From Proteobacteria bacterium UBA1847 (GTDB lineage Bacteria > Pseudomonadota > Gammaproteobacteria > Steroidobacterales > Woeseiaceae), in the NCBI GenBank assembly GCA_002338605.1, contig DDIP01000391.1:823-16400 (forward strand): DNA of 15,578 bases. Direction: 5' to 3'. A program made the translations under genes and the position numbers. Positions 5,105-11,775 of this stretch are shown here, piece by piece. How positions within the stretch are numbered: position 1 is the stretch's first letter; every line of letters begins with the position of its first letter. The notes under the pieces are model-generated. The model saw only the letters and a list, made by a program, of their open reading frames with translations, was not told the origin of the DNA and searched no databases.

Positions 5105-6072
5105 TGAAATTTATGCTCGGCACAACACTTTGGATTCTCGTCGGACTTTCGATTGCGGCAAGTGTTTCTGCAGAGCAGTATGACTTCGAAGTTGGGCTCG
5201 CGTTTAACAGCACGCGCTTCGATGGCAACCGGACCATTACGACACCGGGTGGCACGATTTTCAATGCCACAGAATCGGACACTGACGATCTAGGCCTGTC
5301 CGGAAGCTGGTATTTCAGCGGCTTTTCTGACGACAAGGGGCCATGGGCCAGGGCGGCTTTTGTGAATCGCGCCTCTGCACTGAACGTTGACTACGCTCGC
5401 ATCGACCAGTCAATCGCAGCAATTCTGACCAGCAATGATCCGGCATTTCCTGCTCCGCCGATTTCTCCGAGATTCGACGCAGATGGCGATTCGTTTGGAG
5501 TCGATTTGCATTACGTGGATCGGGATAGCGGCTGGTTTGGCAGAGCAGGGCTTTCCCGATCGGATACTTCGCTAATCGGCTTCGTCAATGACGCCACCGA
5601 AGCATCAGCCTGGCAATTGGGCTTCGGCAAATATGTGCTTGATACGACTGCCATTGGTCTGGATTTTGGTCAAGCCGAGGTCAACGGTCTGGACGGGGAG
5701 TCGATCGCGGTTAATCTCGAACACTTGGGTGATCTTGGCGCGAGCTGGCAGTATGCAGTCGATTTCGGTTTCAATCATCTGGATACCGATGGTGGCCTGG
5801 AGGTCGACACCTGGCGCGCAGCCTTGTCCCTGTATCCGAACCAAAGGTTCGAGTTTGGCGCCGCCGTTAAAGAGCTGTCCGGATTATATGCTCTGGACAA
5901 TACCAGTTTCGAGGGGTTTGCGAGCTGGTTCGCAACTCCAAATGTTCGTTTATCCGCGCGCTACCGTGTTGATGACGTCGACTACCTCGGCAATATTTCA
6001 ATCGGCGGTGCTCCAACTGTCAGTAGTGCCGACCAGGACTCATTCGGTATTGGTATCTCCGTGCGCTTTTAG
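5104..6072 (+). CDS. Outer-membrane beta-barrel (porin-like) protein
   Basis: This 322-residue protein has a signal peptide (residues 1-23, cleavage after SVSA) and then alternating polar/hydrophobic strands rich in Gly, aromatic residues and Asp. It ends in SFGIGISVRF, the C-terminal Phe expected of outer-membrane barrels recognised by the BAM machinery. Strand-like stretches include WQLGFGKYVLDTTAIGLDFG and WRAALSLYPNQRFEFGAAVK. With about 300 mature residues it could hold some 12-16 strands. The substrate is unknown, and the exact porin family is not recognised. The GTG start is fixed by the GGAGG upstream. It is larger than typical cassette genes, starts inside an antitoxin remnant and ends 17 bases before a half attC, so it may have been moved in by a deletion or insertion. 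Confidence 0.82.
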   Translation: MKFMLGTTLWILVGLSIAASVSAEQYDFEVGLAFNSTRFDGNRTITTPGGTIFNATESDTDDLGLSGSWYFSGFSDDKGPWARAAFVNRASALNVDYARIDQSIAAILTSNDPAFPAPPISPRFDADGDSFGVDLHYVDRDSGWFGRAGLSRSDTSLIGFVNDATEASAWQLGFGKYVLDTTAIGLDFGQAEVNGLDGESIAVNLEHLGDLGASWQYAVDFGFNHLDTDGGLEVDTWRAALSLYPNQRFEFGAAVKELSGLYALDNTSFEGFASWFATPNVRLSARYRVDDVDYLGNISIGGAPTVSSADQDSFGIGISVRF

Positions 6073-6088
6073 CGGTACTGGAGTTCCC

Positions 6089-6116
6089 CTGAGATCAAAT
6101 TAGCTTAACGTCAGGC
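6089..6116 (+). repeat. attC remnant, right half only
   Basis: Just after the barrel gene, CTGAGATCAAATTAGCTTAA followed by CGTCAGGC is almost identical to the right end of attC site 3 (one A/G change in the arm, then a GTCAGGC core at 6110-6116 against GTTAGCT). The left core, left arm and central hairpin are absent: the preceding bases are the barrel gene's end. Without a left half it should not fold into a working attC. Confidence 0.75.
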
Positions 6117-6129
6117 TGCACTTTAGATC

Positions 6130-6513
6130 ATGAAAAAAATCTGTTCTGTATTGCTGGTCGGTGTCGGGTTGTTGAATCTGTTTCCCATCATCGGCGTGCT
6201 TTCTGCCGAACAGATCACTGGTCTTTATGGCATCGGCATTGAATCAGCAGACCTCGAGACACTAATGCGCCATCGGGCAGTCATGCTCGGTCTGATTGGG
6301 GGGTTCCTGCTTTTGTCAGCCTTCCGCCCATCACTGCAAGTGCTTGCAGCTTCAATGGGCCTGGTGAGCATGTCCTCGTTCGTTATCCTCGCGTATATTG
6401 CTGGTGACAACGGAGATCAAATACACAGAGTGGTTGTAGCAGACATTGCGGGTTCTATTGCGGCTGCCTTCGTTTTGGTAGTAATCGTTAGGGAGGGGCG
6501 CAATGCTGCCTAA
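6130..6513 (+). CDS. Cassette gene: four-helix membrane protein
   Basis: This 127-residue, strongly hydrophobic protein has helices at about residues 5-24, 48-65, 70-90 and 104-122. The sequence MRHRAVMLGLIGGFLLLSAF (residues 46-65) and the DIAGS motif near the last helix are like a group of short membrane proteins that databases often label, wrongly, as phosphopantetheine adenylyltransferase; no nucleotidyltransferase motif is present. The biochemical role is unknown. The ATG is 13 bases after the attC remnant. The TAA stop (6511-6513) lies inside the left core of the next attC, so this gene was carried as a cassette. Confidence 0.8.
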   Translation: MKKICSVLLVGVGLLNLFPIIGVLSAEQITGLYGIGIESADLETLMRHRAVMLGLIGGFLLLSAFRPSLQVLAASMGLVSMSSFVILAYIAGDNGDQIHRVVVADIAGSIAAAFVLVVIVREGRNAA

Positions 6514-6602
6514 CAGTGCACTTGCAAACCGCTCCCGTCACGCTTCTTGCATCCGCAGGAGCCGCCCCGTACGCTAGTTTGAAGCTTGCCTGGACGCTGG
6601 GC
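6508..6602 (+). repeat. attC site 8, degenerate; last recognisable site
   Basis: The left core GCCTAAC (6508-6514) and the following GTGCACTTGCAAACCGCTCC block are well kept. The central hairpin is weakened (GCTTCTTGC against GCAGGAGC). The right arm is altered (GAAGCTTGCCTGGAC in place of CAAGTTAGCTTAAAC), and the right core has become GCTGGGC (6596-6602). No further site is seen downstream, so this marks the probable end of the array. Confidence 0.78.
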
Positions 6603-6703
6603 AGTAGCAGATAGGTCAACTGCTTCAGGGGTCCACAAACGGCGCTTAGCGGAGATCCCGAAAAGCAATTTGGCTATAGGCTTTCTATTTTCAGGTGGAC
6701 AAC

Positions 6704-7408
6704 ATGGCAACACAAAGAGTAGCGATCATCACAGCCGGTGGTAGCGGAATGGGTGCAGGCGCAGCTCGAAAGCTCGCGTCTGATGGTTTTCACGTTGCCA
6801 TTCTGTCATCTTCCGGCAAAGGCGAAGCTCTCGCGCAGGAATTGGGCGGCATCGGTGTCACCGGATCAAATCAGTCGAGTGACGACCTAAGGTCATTGAC
6901 TGACAAAGCCGTAAAAAAATGGGGGCGAATCGATGTACTTGTGAACAGTGCTGGGCACGGACCGAAAGCGCCAGTACTCGAACTCACTGACGATGACTGG
7001 CACTTGGGCATGGATGTCTATTTCCTCAATGTCGTTCGACCAACACGACTTGTCACTCCGATTATGCTGAAACAGCGGTCCGGTGTGATCATTAACATTT
7101 CATCGTTTGCTGCTTTCGAACCAGACCCCCACTTTCCAACGTCAGCCGTTTTTCGCGCGGGTTTAGCCGCATATACGAAGTTGTTCTCCGACAAATATGC
7201 GGCGCAGAATGTCCGCATGAACAATGTGCTGCCCGGATTTATTGACAGTCTTCCCGAAAAGAAGGAATTTCGTGATCGCATTCCAATGCAACGGTACGGG
7301 AAGACGGATGAGATTTCTGAAACAGTGGCATTCCTGGCTTCGGATGGCGCGGGGTATATTACGGGGCAAAACATTCGAGTTGACGGAGGCATTACTCGCT
7401 CCGTATAA
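6704..7408 (+). CDS. SDR-family oxidoreductase with altered catalytic motif
   Basis: This 234-residue protein is a short-chain dehydrogenase/reductase. The Rossmann nucleotide-binding motif TAGGSGMG is at residues 10-17, NSAG (the NNAG equivalent) at 81-84, the catalytic-serine strand IINISS at 129-134, and the C-terminal GYITGQNIRVDGG at 217-229. Length and order are normal for classical SDRs, which reduce or oxidise hydroxyl/keto substrates with NAD(P). The Y-x3-K pair expected at about 147 and 151 reads S147 and R151 (segment TSAVFRAGL), so standard proton relay is missing. The ATG at 6704 is preferred because AGGTGG (6693-6698) sits 5 bases upstream; a GTG at 6695 is possible. It is the first gene past the last attC. 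The substrate cannot be told. Confidence 0.88.
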   Translation: MATQRVAIITAGGSGMGAGAARKLASDGFHVAILSSSGKGEALAQELGGIGVTGSNQSSDDLRSLTDKAVKKWGRIDVLVNSAGHGPKAPVLELTDDDWHLGMDVYFLNVVRPTRLVTPIMLKQRSGVIINISSFAAFEPDPHFPTSAVFRAGLAAYTKLFSDKYAAQNVRMNNVLPGFIDSLPEKKEFRDRIPMQRYGKTDEISETVAFLASDGAGYITGQNIRVDGGITRSV

Positions 7409-7449
7409 CGGTCTGTCTTGGTGTTGATTACCGCTTTGCGGAGATAACT

Positions 7450-7950
7450 ATGTCGAAACTCATATTGCTTTTGAGCCTCGCACTTCCGGCTGGCGTGGTA
7501 TTTGCGCAAGAACAGTCGCATACCGATGCTGCGAAAGAGCTGCTTGACCTCATGAACTCAGACCAATCTATAGAGCAGGCTTATGACCAGATGTACGTGC
7601 AGATGTCCGGGATGGCCGATCAGCTGGGAATCACCGAAGAACAGCGTCCGATATTCGATCGCTATATGGAAAAAATGGTTGTGGTGATGAAGGAAGAGAT
7701 GAACTGGAAGAAGATGGAACCCCATTTGATCAAAGCGTATGTTTCAGTTTATTCGGAAGATGAGATAAGAGAGCTCAACGAATTCTATTCTTCTCCTCTA
7801 GGGCAAAAGTTTATATCGAAAATGCCAGAACTTATGGAGGCAACAATGGTGATGACTCAGGACATGATGGGTGAAATGATTCCCCGATTTACCGAGATCC
7901 AAAAGGAGTTGTATGCCGACCTGAAGAAGGACCGGTCTGCAGCGAAGTAG
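7450..7950 (+). CDS. Secreted DUF2059-family protein
   Basis: This 166-residue protein has a signal peptide (residues 1-19, cleavage after VFA). A helical mature part follows, containing the DUF2059 signature: a helix ending in LIKAYVSVYSEDEIRELNEF, then YSSPLGQKFISKMPELMEAT. DUF2059 proteins are small periplasmic proteins of unknown function found widely in Proteobacteria. The many Met residues (QMYVQMSGM, DMMGEM) are typical of the mature helical region here and could bind metal, but this is a guess. A CGGAGAT element lies just before the ATG. It follows the SDR gene by 41 bases and may be co-transcribed with it. Confidence 0.87.
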   Translation: MSKLILLLSLALPAGVVFAQEQSHTDAAKELLDLMNSDQSIEQAYDQMYVQMSGMADQLGITEEQRPIFDRYMEKMVVVMKEEMNWKKMEPHLIKAYVSVYSEDEIRELNEFYSSPLGQKFISKMPELMEATMVMTQDMMGEMIPRFTEIQKELYADLKKDRSAAK

Positions 7951-8084
7951 AGTTGCTTCCTGCAATACGCTGCCGCTGCCGACCCAGCCTGCCGTGTCTT
8001 GTCACTCACGACAGCCGGCGTCCAGTACGAAAAGAGCATCGGAAACTTGATATAGTCCATAGTGGGTCATGAAGGAGTAGAAAA

Positions 8085-8465
8085 ATGCTCGACTTTGTTG
8101 AAAACAAATATGTAGTTGCCATCGCGCGAACTGCGCTCGTGCTGATTTTTTTCATGGGTGGATTTAGTTTGCTCACTGGCGACGTACCCGTCGAGTACGC
8201 AGCGACAAAAAGTGTACCGGCCTTTGCCGTCTATATTGGCTTCGCTATCAAGCTCTTTGGTGGATTGGCCGTGATAGTCGGCTTCCAGACACGTATCGCC
8301 GCCCTGCTCCTCGTGCTATTTACGCTTCTCACAGCGTTTATTTTCCACGGCGATTTCGGCAACGTATTCTGGAAAGAGATATCCATGATCGGTGGTCTAT
8401 TGCTCGTCGCCGCCTACGGGCCAGGCGAACTTAGCATCGACGGACGTCGGGCGAGCGGCGCCTAG
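8085..8465 (+). CDS. DoxX-family membrane protein
   Basis: This 126-residue protein has four membrane helices. It opens with IARTALVLIFFMGGFSLLTG (residues 14-33), followed by a YIGFAIKLFGGLAVIVGFQT helix (about 45-64), an ALLLVLFTLLTAFIFHGDF helix and an EISMIGGLLLVAAYGPGELS helix leading to the usual 'G.l..yGpG..SiD' ending. That is the DoxX/SURF4-like layout. Members are inner-membrane proteins linked to thiosulfate/quinone metabolism in archaea and otherwise to oxidative-stress systems; here no specific partner is visible. A strong AAGGAG at 8072-8077 lies 7 bases before the ATG. The 134 bases upstream hold only a weak bulged hairpin. Confidence 0.87.
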   Translation: MLDFVENKYVVAIARTALVLIFFMGGFSLLTGDVPVEYAATKSVPAFAVYIGFAIKLFGGLAVIVGFQTRIAALLLVLFTLLTAFIFHGDFGNVFWKEISMIGGLLLVAAYGPGELSIDGRRASGA

Positions 8466-8707
8466 TTATCGAAGGCAGAGCACGACGTACGGTGGGCTCC
8501 ACGCTATCCTGGACGTTCGTCGTGTTGAAGGTTGTTGCCACCAGCGACAGGCGCATACGCGGTGCATTAGTGTACCAGCCCAGCGTTTCTGCAGTTTCCT
8601 CAGCCTCGGTCTTGCCAATCTTGTTTCGGAAATTGATGAGCTAGCATCTGGACCCGCGACCAATCTCGACGCTCTGGCATCCCTGCTGGAGAGTTGCTGA
8701 ATCGATC
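8466..8707. other. Gene-poor spacer
   Basis: No convincing gene, promoter or terminator was found here. One frame on the + strand ends at 8700 with a protein-like tail (EIDELASGPATNLDALASLL) but has no credible start and an implausible Cys/Arg-rich upstream part, so it may be the remnant of a lost gene. It is followed 7 bases later by the next gene. Confidence 0.4.
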
Positions 8708-9421
8708 ATGGCGAGGGAGCCTGTTGTAAGCTTTTCCAGTATCAGTCCAGTGCACAACCGGGCGACGGGTCGGTTCATGGCATCCGCGTTGTTTGCCCTG
8801 CCCATCACACTCGCCGTCTTGTTCGTGATGACGCGACTGATTCTTCCCGGTGATCGCGACCCTGTCGTCAGCCGAATGATCCAGAACATTGAGTTTCAGC
8901 GGGCTGTCGAGCGGCCGGTGCCACCTGGCGTCCGCTCTTTTCGACGGCCGCTACGAATTGACGATAGATCTGCGCCAAAAGCGTCCGTTCGGACGTCAGC
9001 CAACCCGTCGCCTGTCTCTGAGCCCGGGGACATCGCCGAAGACTCTCCGGCCAGCAATGTACGCGTACGCGCAATCGACTGGTGGGCCGAGGCCCGCGGG
9101 GTCGCGCAGGACTCCAATGAAGAGGCACTGCAGCGCTGGTCGCTGGAGCAGGGCCATGCAAAGTATGTGTCCGTCATGCAGGGGCCACTTCCAATTACGA
9201 ATAGCGTTAAAGCTCCACTACCAAAAACACAGGAGGACATAACGGGCTACATGAACACGTTTGGCGACATGGAAATCAAGATCAGCGAAAATTGCGTTGC
9301 ACAAACCCAGGTTTCGGCCCGACTCGACATTTCCGATTTTGCAAAACATCTCCCGATGCGGATCATGTGCAAACATCCGAAGAAAATTGAGTATTCGTTT
9401 GCCCGTGAAAAACCGAATTGA
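8708..9421 (+). CDS. Single-pass membrane-anchored protein, unknown function
   Basis: This 237-residue protein has a short cytoplasmic N-terminus, one membrane helix at about residues 24-46 (MASALFALPITLAVLFVMTR) and a long periplasmic part. The first portion of that part is Pro/Ser/Arg-rich and probably disordered (to about residue 118). A small domain follows, with VRAIDWWAEARGVAQDS and, near the end, two cysteines (in SENCVAQ and IMCKHP) that could be disulfide-bonded. The layout (anchor, proline-rich linker, small C-terminal domain) recalls TonB-like linker proteins, but no TonB domain motif is seen. The start at 8708 lacks a close ribosome-binding site; an internal ATG at 8777 would begin right at the helix. 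The family is not recognised. Confidence 0.65.
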   Translation: MAREPVVSFSSISPVHNRATGRFMASALFALPITLAVLFVMTRLILPGDRDPVVSRMIQNIEFQRAVERPVPPGVRSFRRPLRIDDRSAPKASVRTSANPSPVSEPGDIAEDSPASNVRVRAIDWWAEARGVAQDSNEEALQRWSLEQGHAKYVSVMQGPLPITNSVKAPLPKTQEDITGYMNTFGDMEIKISENCVAQTQVSARLDISDFAKHLPMRIMCKHPKKIEYSFAREKPN

Positions 9422-9496
9422 TATAACAGGTGACCGGATATTTTGCGCTTTGGCGCGCCAAACAATGGCTCGCGACCCAGGCGGAGTGGCAACAAA

Positions 9497-10048
9497 TTGA
9501 CTCAAGACAAAAGCTCTCAATTCAAAGCGAAGATCCGATGTCCACAAGAAACCGGAAGCGACAGCGCATGGGCCTTCATCGTACTGCCACGCGATGCCAG
9601 CGCCAAACTTCCAAGGCGCGGTCGAACAACAGTAGAAGGCACCATCAATGGTCAGTCCTTTAAAGCCTTGCTTGAACCTGATGGTCAAAAAAGTCACTGG
9701 TTGAAGATCGACGAAGAACTGATGAAGGACTCCGGCACACGAATTGGCGATATTGCGCAATTCAAGATTATGCCCGTTGAGCATGAGCCAGAACCGGAGG
9801 TGCCCGACGACTTCGGCAGGGCCCTGAAGTCCTGCCCTGAGGCTTGGGCCACCTGGAACTCTACGACAACCCTTGCACGCGTCGACTGGATTCACTGGAT
9901 TACGTCAGCCAGGCAAACAAAGACCCGCGCCAAGCGAATTCACGATGCATGTGACATGCTTCTCTCGGGCAAAAAAAGAGTGTGTTGCTTTGACCCTTCC
10001 GGCGTCTACAGCAAGGCACTCAGTGCACCAGACGCGGCTGATCAGTAG
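9497..10048 (+). CDS. YdeI/OmpD-associated family protein (DUF1905 plus OmdA)
   Basis: This 183-residue protein (from the chosen TTG) has two recognisable parts. The N-terminal DUF1905-type beta domain contains AWAFIVLPRDASAKLP, then TTVEGTINGQSFKALLEPDG and QKSHWLKI. The C-terminal YdeI/OmpD-associated helical domain contains EPEPEVPDDFGRALKSCPEA, RVDWIHWITSARQTKTRAKR and GKKRVCCFDPSGVYSK. Members are cytoplasmic; the name 'bacteriocin-protection' comes from one phenotype and is not a general function. No ATG exists upstream of the domain. TTG at 9497 gives the usual short lead (MTQDKSSQFKAKI). TTG at 9443, which has a better AGGTGA at 9428-9433, would add 18 unlikely residues. Confidence 0.85.
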   Translation: MTQDKSSQFKAKIRCPQETGSDSAWAFIVLPRDASAKLPRRGRTTVEGTINGQSFKALLEPDGQKSHWLKIDEELMKDSGTRIGDIAQFKIMPVEHEPEPEVPDDFGRALKSCPEAWATWNSTTTLARVDWIHWITSARQTKTRAKRIHDACDMLLSGKKRVCCFDPSGVYSKALSAPDAADQ

Positions 10049-10106
10049 CGCTAAAGCATGACTGTGTTGGCCAATCCTGCTGTCGAGCAATTTTGAGAGG
10101 GTTGCC

Positions 10107-10610
10107 GTGGAACAAGATGAGAAACAACGCAACTACGCGCTTGCCGAAGAACTTCTTGACGAGCAGGCCATGGTCGCCGCCATGGTCTCAGGGTTCATCA
10201 CGATGATTCTCGGGTCGGGCATTTACGCAGTCACGGCACTGGTCGTCGGCGGTGATTCGGTTAGCGTCCTGGTCATAGGAATTGGCGCGGCAATCGGCCT
10301 GAGCATGCAGTACCTCGGTAGAGGCATAACCACGGATTTCACCGTCGTGGCATCGCTTCTTGCGGCGCTGAGTTATCCCGTGGCGAAGTTCTTCACAATT
10401 GCCCTCTACACGGTGAAACTGGAACGGATACCGGTTACTGACTTGTTCAACGTCAATCGCATAATGTCGATGGTGAACTGGGTTCTCTCCGGCCTCAGGC
10501 TCGTCGACCTGTTATTCTGTCTTGGCGCGATCGGTGCCGCTGCCTTTCTTTCAAAACGCCGTCTGAGCCATGATGAAGGCCAGGCCATTCGAACCTACGA
10601 AAGACGGTAA
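10107..10610 (+). CDS. Four-helix membrane protein, first gene of an envelope operon
   Basis: This 167-residue protein starts with GTG (GAGAGG at 10095-10100, 6 bases upstream). A charged cytoplasmic N-terminus (EQDEKQRNYALAEELLDEQ) is followed by helices at about residues 22-46, 50-67, 74-98 and 128-149, and by a basic tail KRRLSHDEGQAIRTYERR. The layout suggests an inner-membrane protein with both ends in the cytoplasm. The family is not recognised. The next gene follows after 36 bases on the same strand, and the run continues to 13011. Confidence 0.75.
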   Translation: MEQDEKQRNYALAEELLDEQAMVAAMVSGFITMILGSGIYAVTALVVGGDSVSVLVIGIGAAIGLSMQYLGRGITTDFTVVASLLAALSYPVAKFFTIALYTVKLERIPVTDLFNVNRIMSMVNWVLSGLRLVDLLFCLGAIGAAAFLSKRRLSHDEGQAIRTYERR

Positions 10611-10646
10611 CCTGTCGGCTGACTGGCAGACGAGGAATTTGCGGAT

Positions 10647-11156
10647 ATGAATACGTCCGGCATGGTTTTCAGAGCCCCCTGGAGCCTGTCCCTGAGACTC
10701 GTGACCACCTTAAGCAGCGGCGTATTGATCGGCATTGCGGTCATTGGCATCTCGATGCCGCCGGGCAATGAGTTTGTGTGGCTTGGCAGCATGGTGGCTC
10801 TGCCCCTCCTGATTCTGTTCGGTTCTGCATTGTTCATGATCCGCGGGTACGAACTGACGAAGGACAAGCTGCTGGTACGACGGCTCGGCTGGAAATCGGT
10901 GGTCGACCTCAGCGGTTTGAAGGGCGTTGAAATTAATCCTGACGCGATGAAGCGATCCTTGCGTTCTTTTGGAAACGGTGGCTTGTTTTGCTTCGCGGGC
11001 AAGTTCTGGAACAGGGAACTTGGCTCCTATCGAGCATTTGCAACCGATCCCCGCCTCGCTGTCATTTTGAGGCTTGCAACCCGGACCATTGTTGTAACAC
11101 CGGATGACCCGACGAAATTCAAGTCTCAACTGGAACGCCTGGGACTGCTAAAATGA
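10647..11156 (+). CDS. Membrane protein with a bacterial PH (bPH-type) domain
   Basis: This 169-residue protein has two N-terminal helices (about residues 17-37 and 46-66) and then a compact domain typical of bacterial pleckstrin-homology proteins. The domain runs from YELTKDKLLVRRLGWKSVVD (about residues 69-88) through SLRSFGNGGLFCFAGKFWNR and LGSYRAFATD to the final strand TRTIVVTPDDPTKFKSQLER. The 'SFGNGGLF...LG.YRAFATD' core is characteristic of the bPH_5 type. PH-like domains mediate protein or membrane contact; the binding partner here is unknown. The stop TGA overlaps the ATG of the lipoprotein gene (ATGA at 11153-11156), so the two are translationally coupled. Confidence 0.85.
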   Translation: MNTSGMVFRAPWSLSLRLVTTLSSGVLIGIAVIGISMPPGNEFVWLGSMVALPLLILFGSALFMIRGYELTKDKLLVRRLGWKSVVDLSGLKGVEINPDAMKRSLRSFGNGGLFCFAGKFWNRELGSYRAFATDPRLAVILRLATRTIVVTPDDPTKFKSQLERLGLLK

Positions 11157-11584
11157 ACAGCGTGAACCTTGAGAAACGACTTCCTGTTCTGGCAACTGCA
11201 TTCCTGACGGCTATGTTGCTCGGCGCATGCGAGAGCGATTCGTCGGAACCATCCACTGCTCAACGCGCACTGGACGAACTACAAAGCAAATACGACGAAC
11301 TGCTGAAAGACAAAGTCTATGTCCCCGTCGACTGGGCCGCGGAGGACCTGGAAAACATCGGCGACTGGGAATACAAGGTGGTCAATCTCGCCTTCCGCTC
11401 ACCGGAAGACTTGCAATCGCAACTGAACGAATTCGGCAACGAACGATGGGAAGTCATCTGGCTCGAGAAGTCGCAGGGCGGATTCCTTGCCGTTTTAAAA
11501 AAGCCGTCGATCAGTTATTTGAGCAAGATCCCGATTTCGCAACTGGGTCGTATTGTCATCGGCGATCCGGACGCGCAACAGTAG
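11153..11584 (+). CDS. Lipoprotein with a DUF4177-like domain
   Basis: This 143-residue protein begins with a lipoprotein signal: basic EKR, a hydrophobic stretch and lipobox LLGAC, with the lipidated Cys at residue 26. A short coiled-coil-like helix (ALDELQSKYDELLKDK) is followed by a small beta/alpha domain: DWEYKVVNLAF, LQSQLNEFGNERWEVIW and FLAVLKKP. This matches the DUF4177 pattern 'WEYK(V)...LN..G..GWE(V)..'. The residue after Cys is Glu, so outer-membrane sorting cannot be excluded or proved. The ATG overlaps the upstream stop by four bases, placing it firmly in the operon. Function is unknown; the domain occurs in many small uncharacterised proteins. Confidence 0.83.
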   Translation: MNSVNLEKRLPVLATAFLTAMLLGACESDSSEPSTAQRALDELQSKYDELLKDKVYVPVDWAAEDLENIGDWEYKVVNLAFRSPEDLQSQLNEFGNERWEVIWLEKSQGGFLAVLKKPSISYLSKIPISQLGRIVIGDPDAQQ

Positions 11585-11597
11585 AGCGCGGGGATCA

Positions 11598-11765
11598 ATG
11601 AGCTTTGATACATGGCTGTTGCATACGGCAAAAGTTCGGCTATTGATAATCACACCGGCGCAGTGGTTTCGTGGCAATAACGAGGCCCGGGTCGAATGGA
11701 CGGCGGTAGGCCGCCTTGTCGTCGCCCCCATCATCCTGGGGACCCGGACAAACACGCGCTCATGA
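11598..11765 (+). CDS. Small 55-residue protein, unknown function
   Basis: An ATG 13 bases after the lipoprotein stop, with GCGGGGAT just upstream as a plausible ribosome-binding site, opens a 55-residue frame. It contains WLLHTAKVRLLIITPAQWF, then NNEARVEWTAVGRLVVAPII and a polar TRTNTRS tail. Two hydrophobic stretches alternate with charged residues; it may be membrane-associated. It sits 10 bases before the next gene and in the same direction. Support comes from spacing and the upstream GGGGA; the family is not recognised, so it could also be a chance frame. Confidence 0.5.
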   Translation: MSFDTWLLHTAKVRLLIITPAQWFRGNNEARVEWTAVGRLVVAPIILGTRTNTRS

Positions 11766-11775
11766 GGCAATCACC

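Larger units (their letters stand above)
1..6602 (+). mobile_element. Distal part of a chromosomal integron cassette array
   Basis: At least eight related sites of about 95-101 bp punctuate this stretch. Each complete site begins near RYYYAAC, ends near GTTRRRY, and most hold a central hairpin. Between them lie mostly short + strand genes of unknown function, several with their stop codon inside the next site's left core. That is the layout of integron gene cassettes. Most sites share the same ends and the same ATTCTTGC-type hairpin, which is typical of sedentary chromosomal integrons rather than mobile resistance integrons. No integrase gene or attI is present, so by the usual geometry they lie left of base 1. 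The right limit is placed at the last site that can still be recognised, where the core is already degenerate. Confidence 0.9.

Noticed and set aside
1..6602. Regularly spaced repeats considered as a CRISPR array
   Set aside because: Repeats are about 100 bp, imperfect, and separated by hundreds of bases containing genes; no Cas gene is present.
7990..8020. Bulged hairpin before the DoxX gene considered as a terminator
   Set aside because: Arms pair only with a two-base bulge and there is no T run.
8892..9240. Minus- and plus-strand frames overlapping the anchored protein at 8708
   Set aside because: Arg/Ser/Pro-rich shadow translations of a GC-rich linker region; the 8708 frame has a clear membrane helix and continues beyond them.
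9430..9663. GTG-started frame opening MTGYFALWRAKQWLATQAEW
   Set aside because: The first 35 residues look protein-like, but from about 9540 the frame is an out-of-frame reading of the YdeI/OmpD-associated gene, with Arg/Ser/His-rich sequence.
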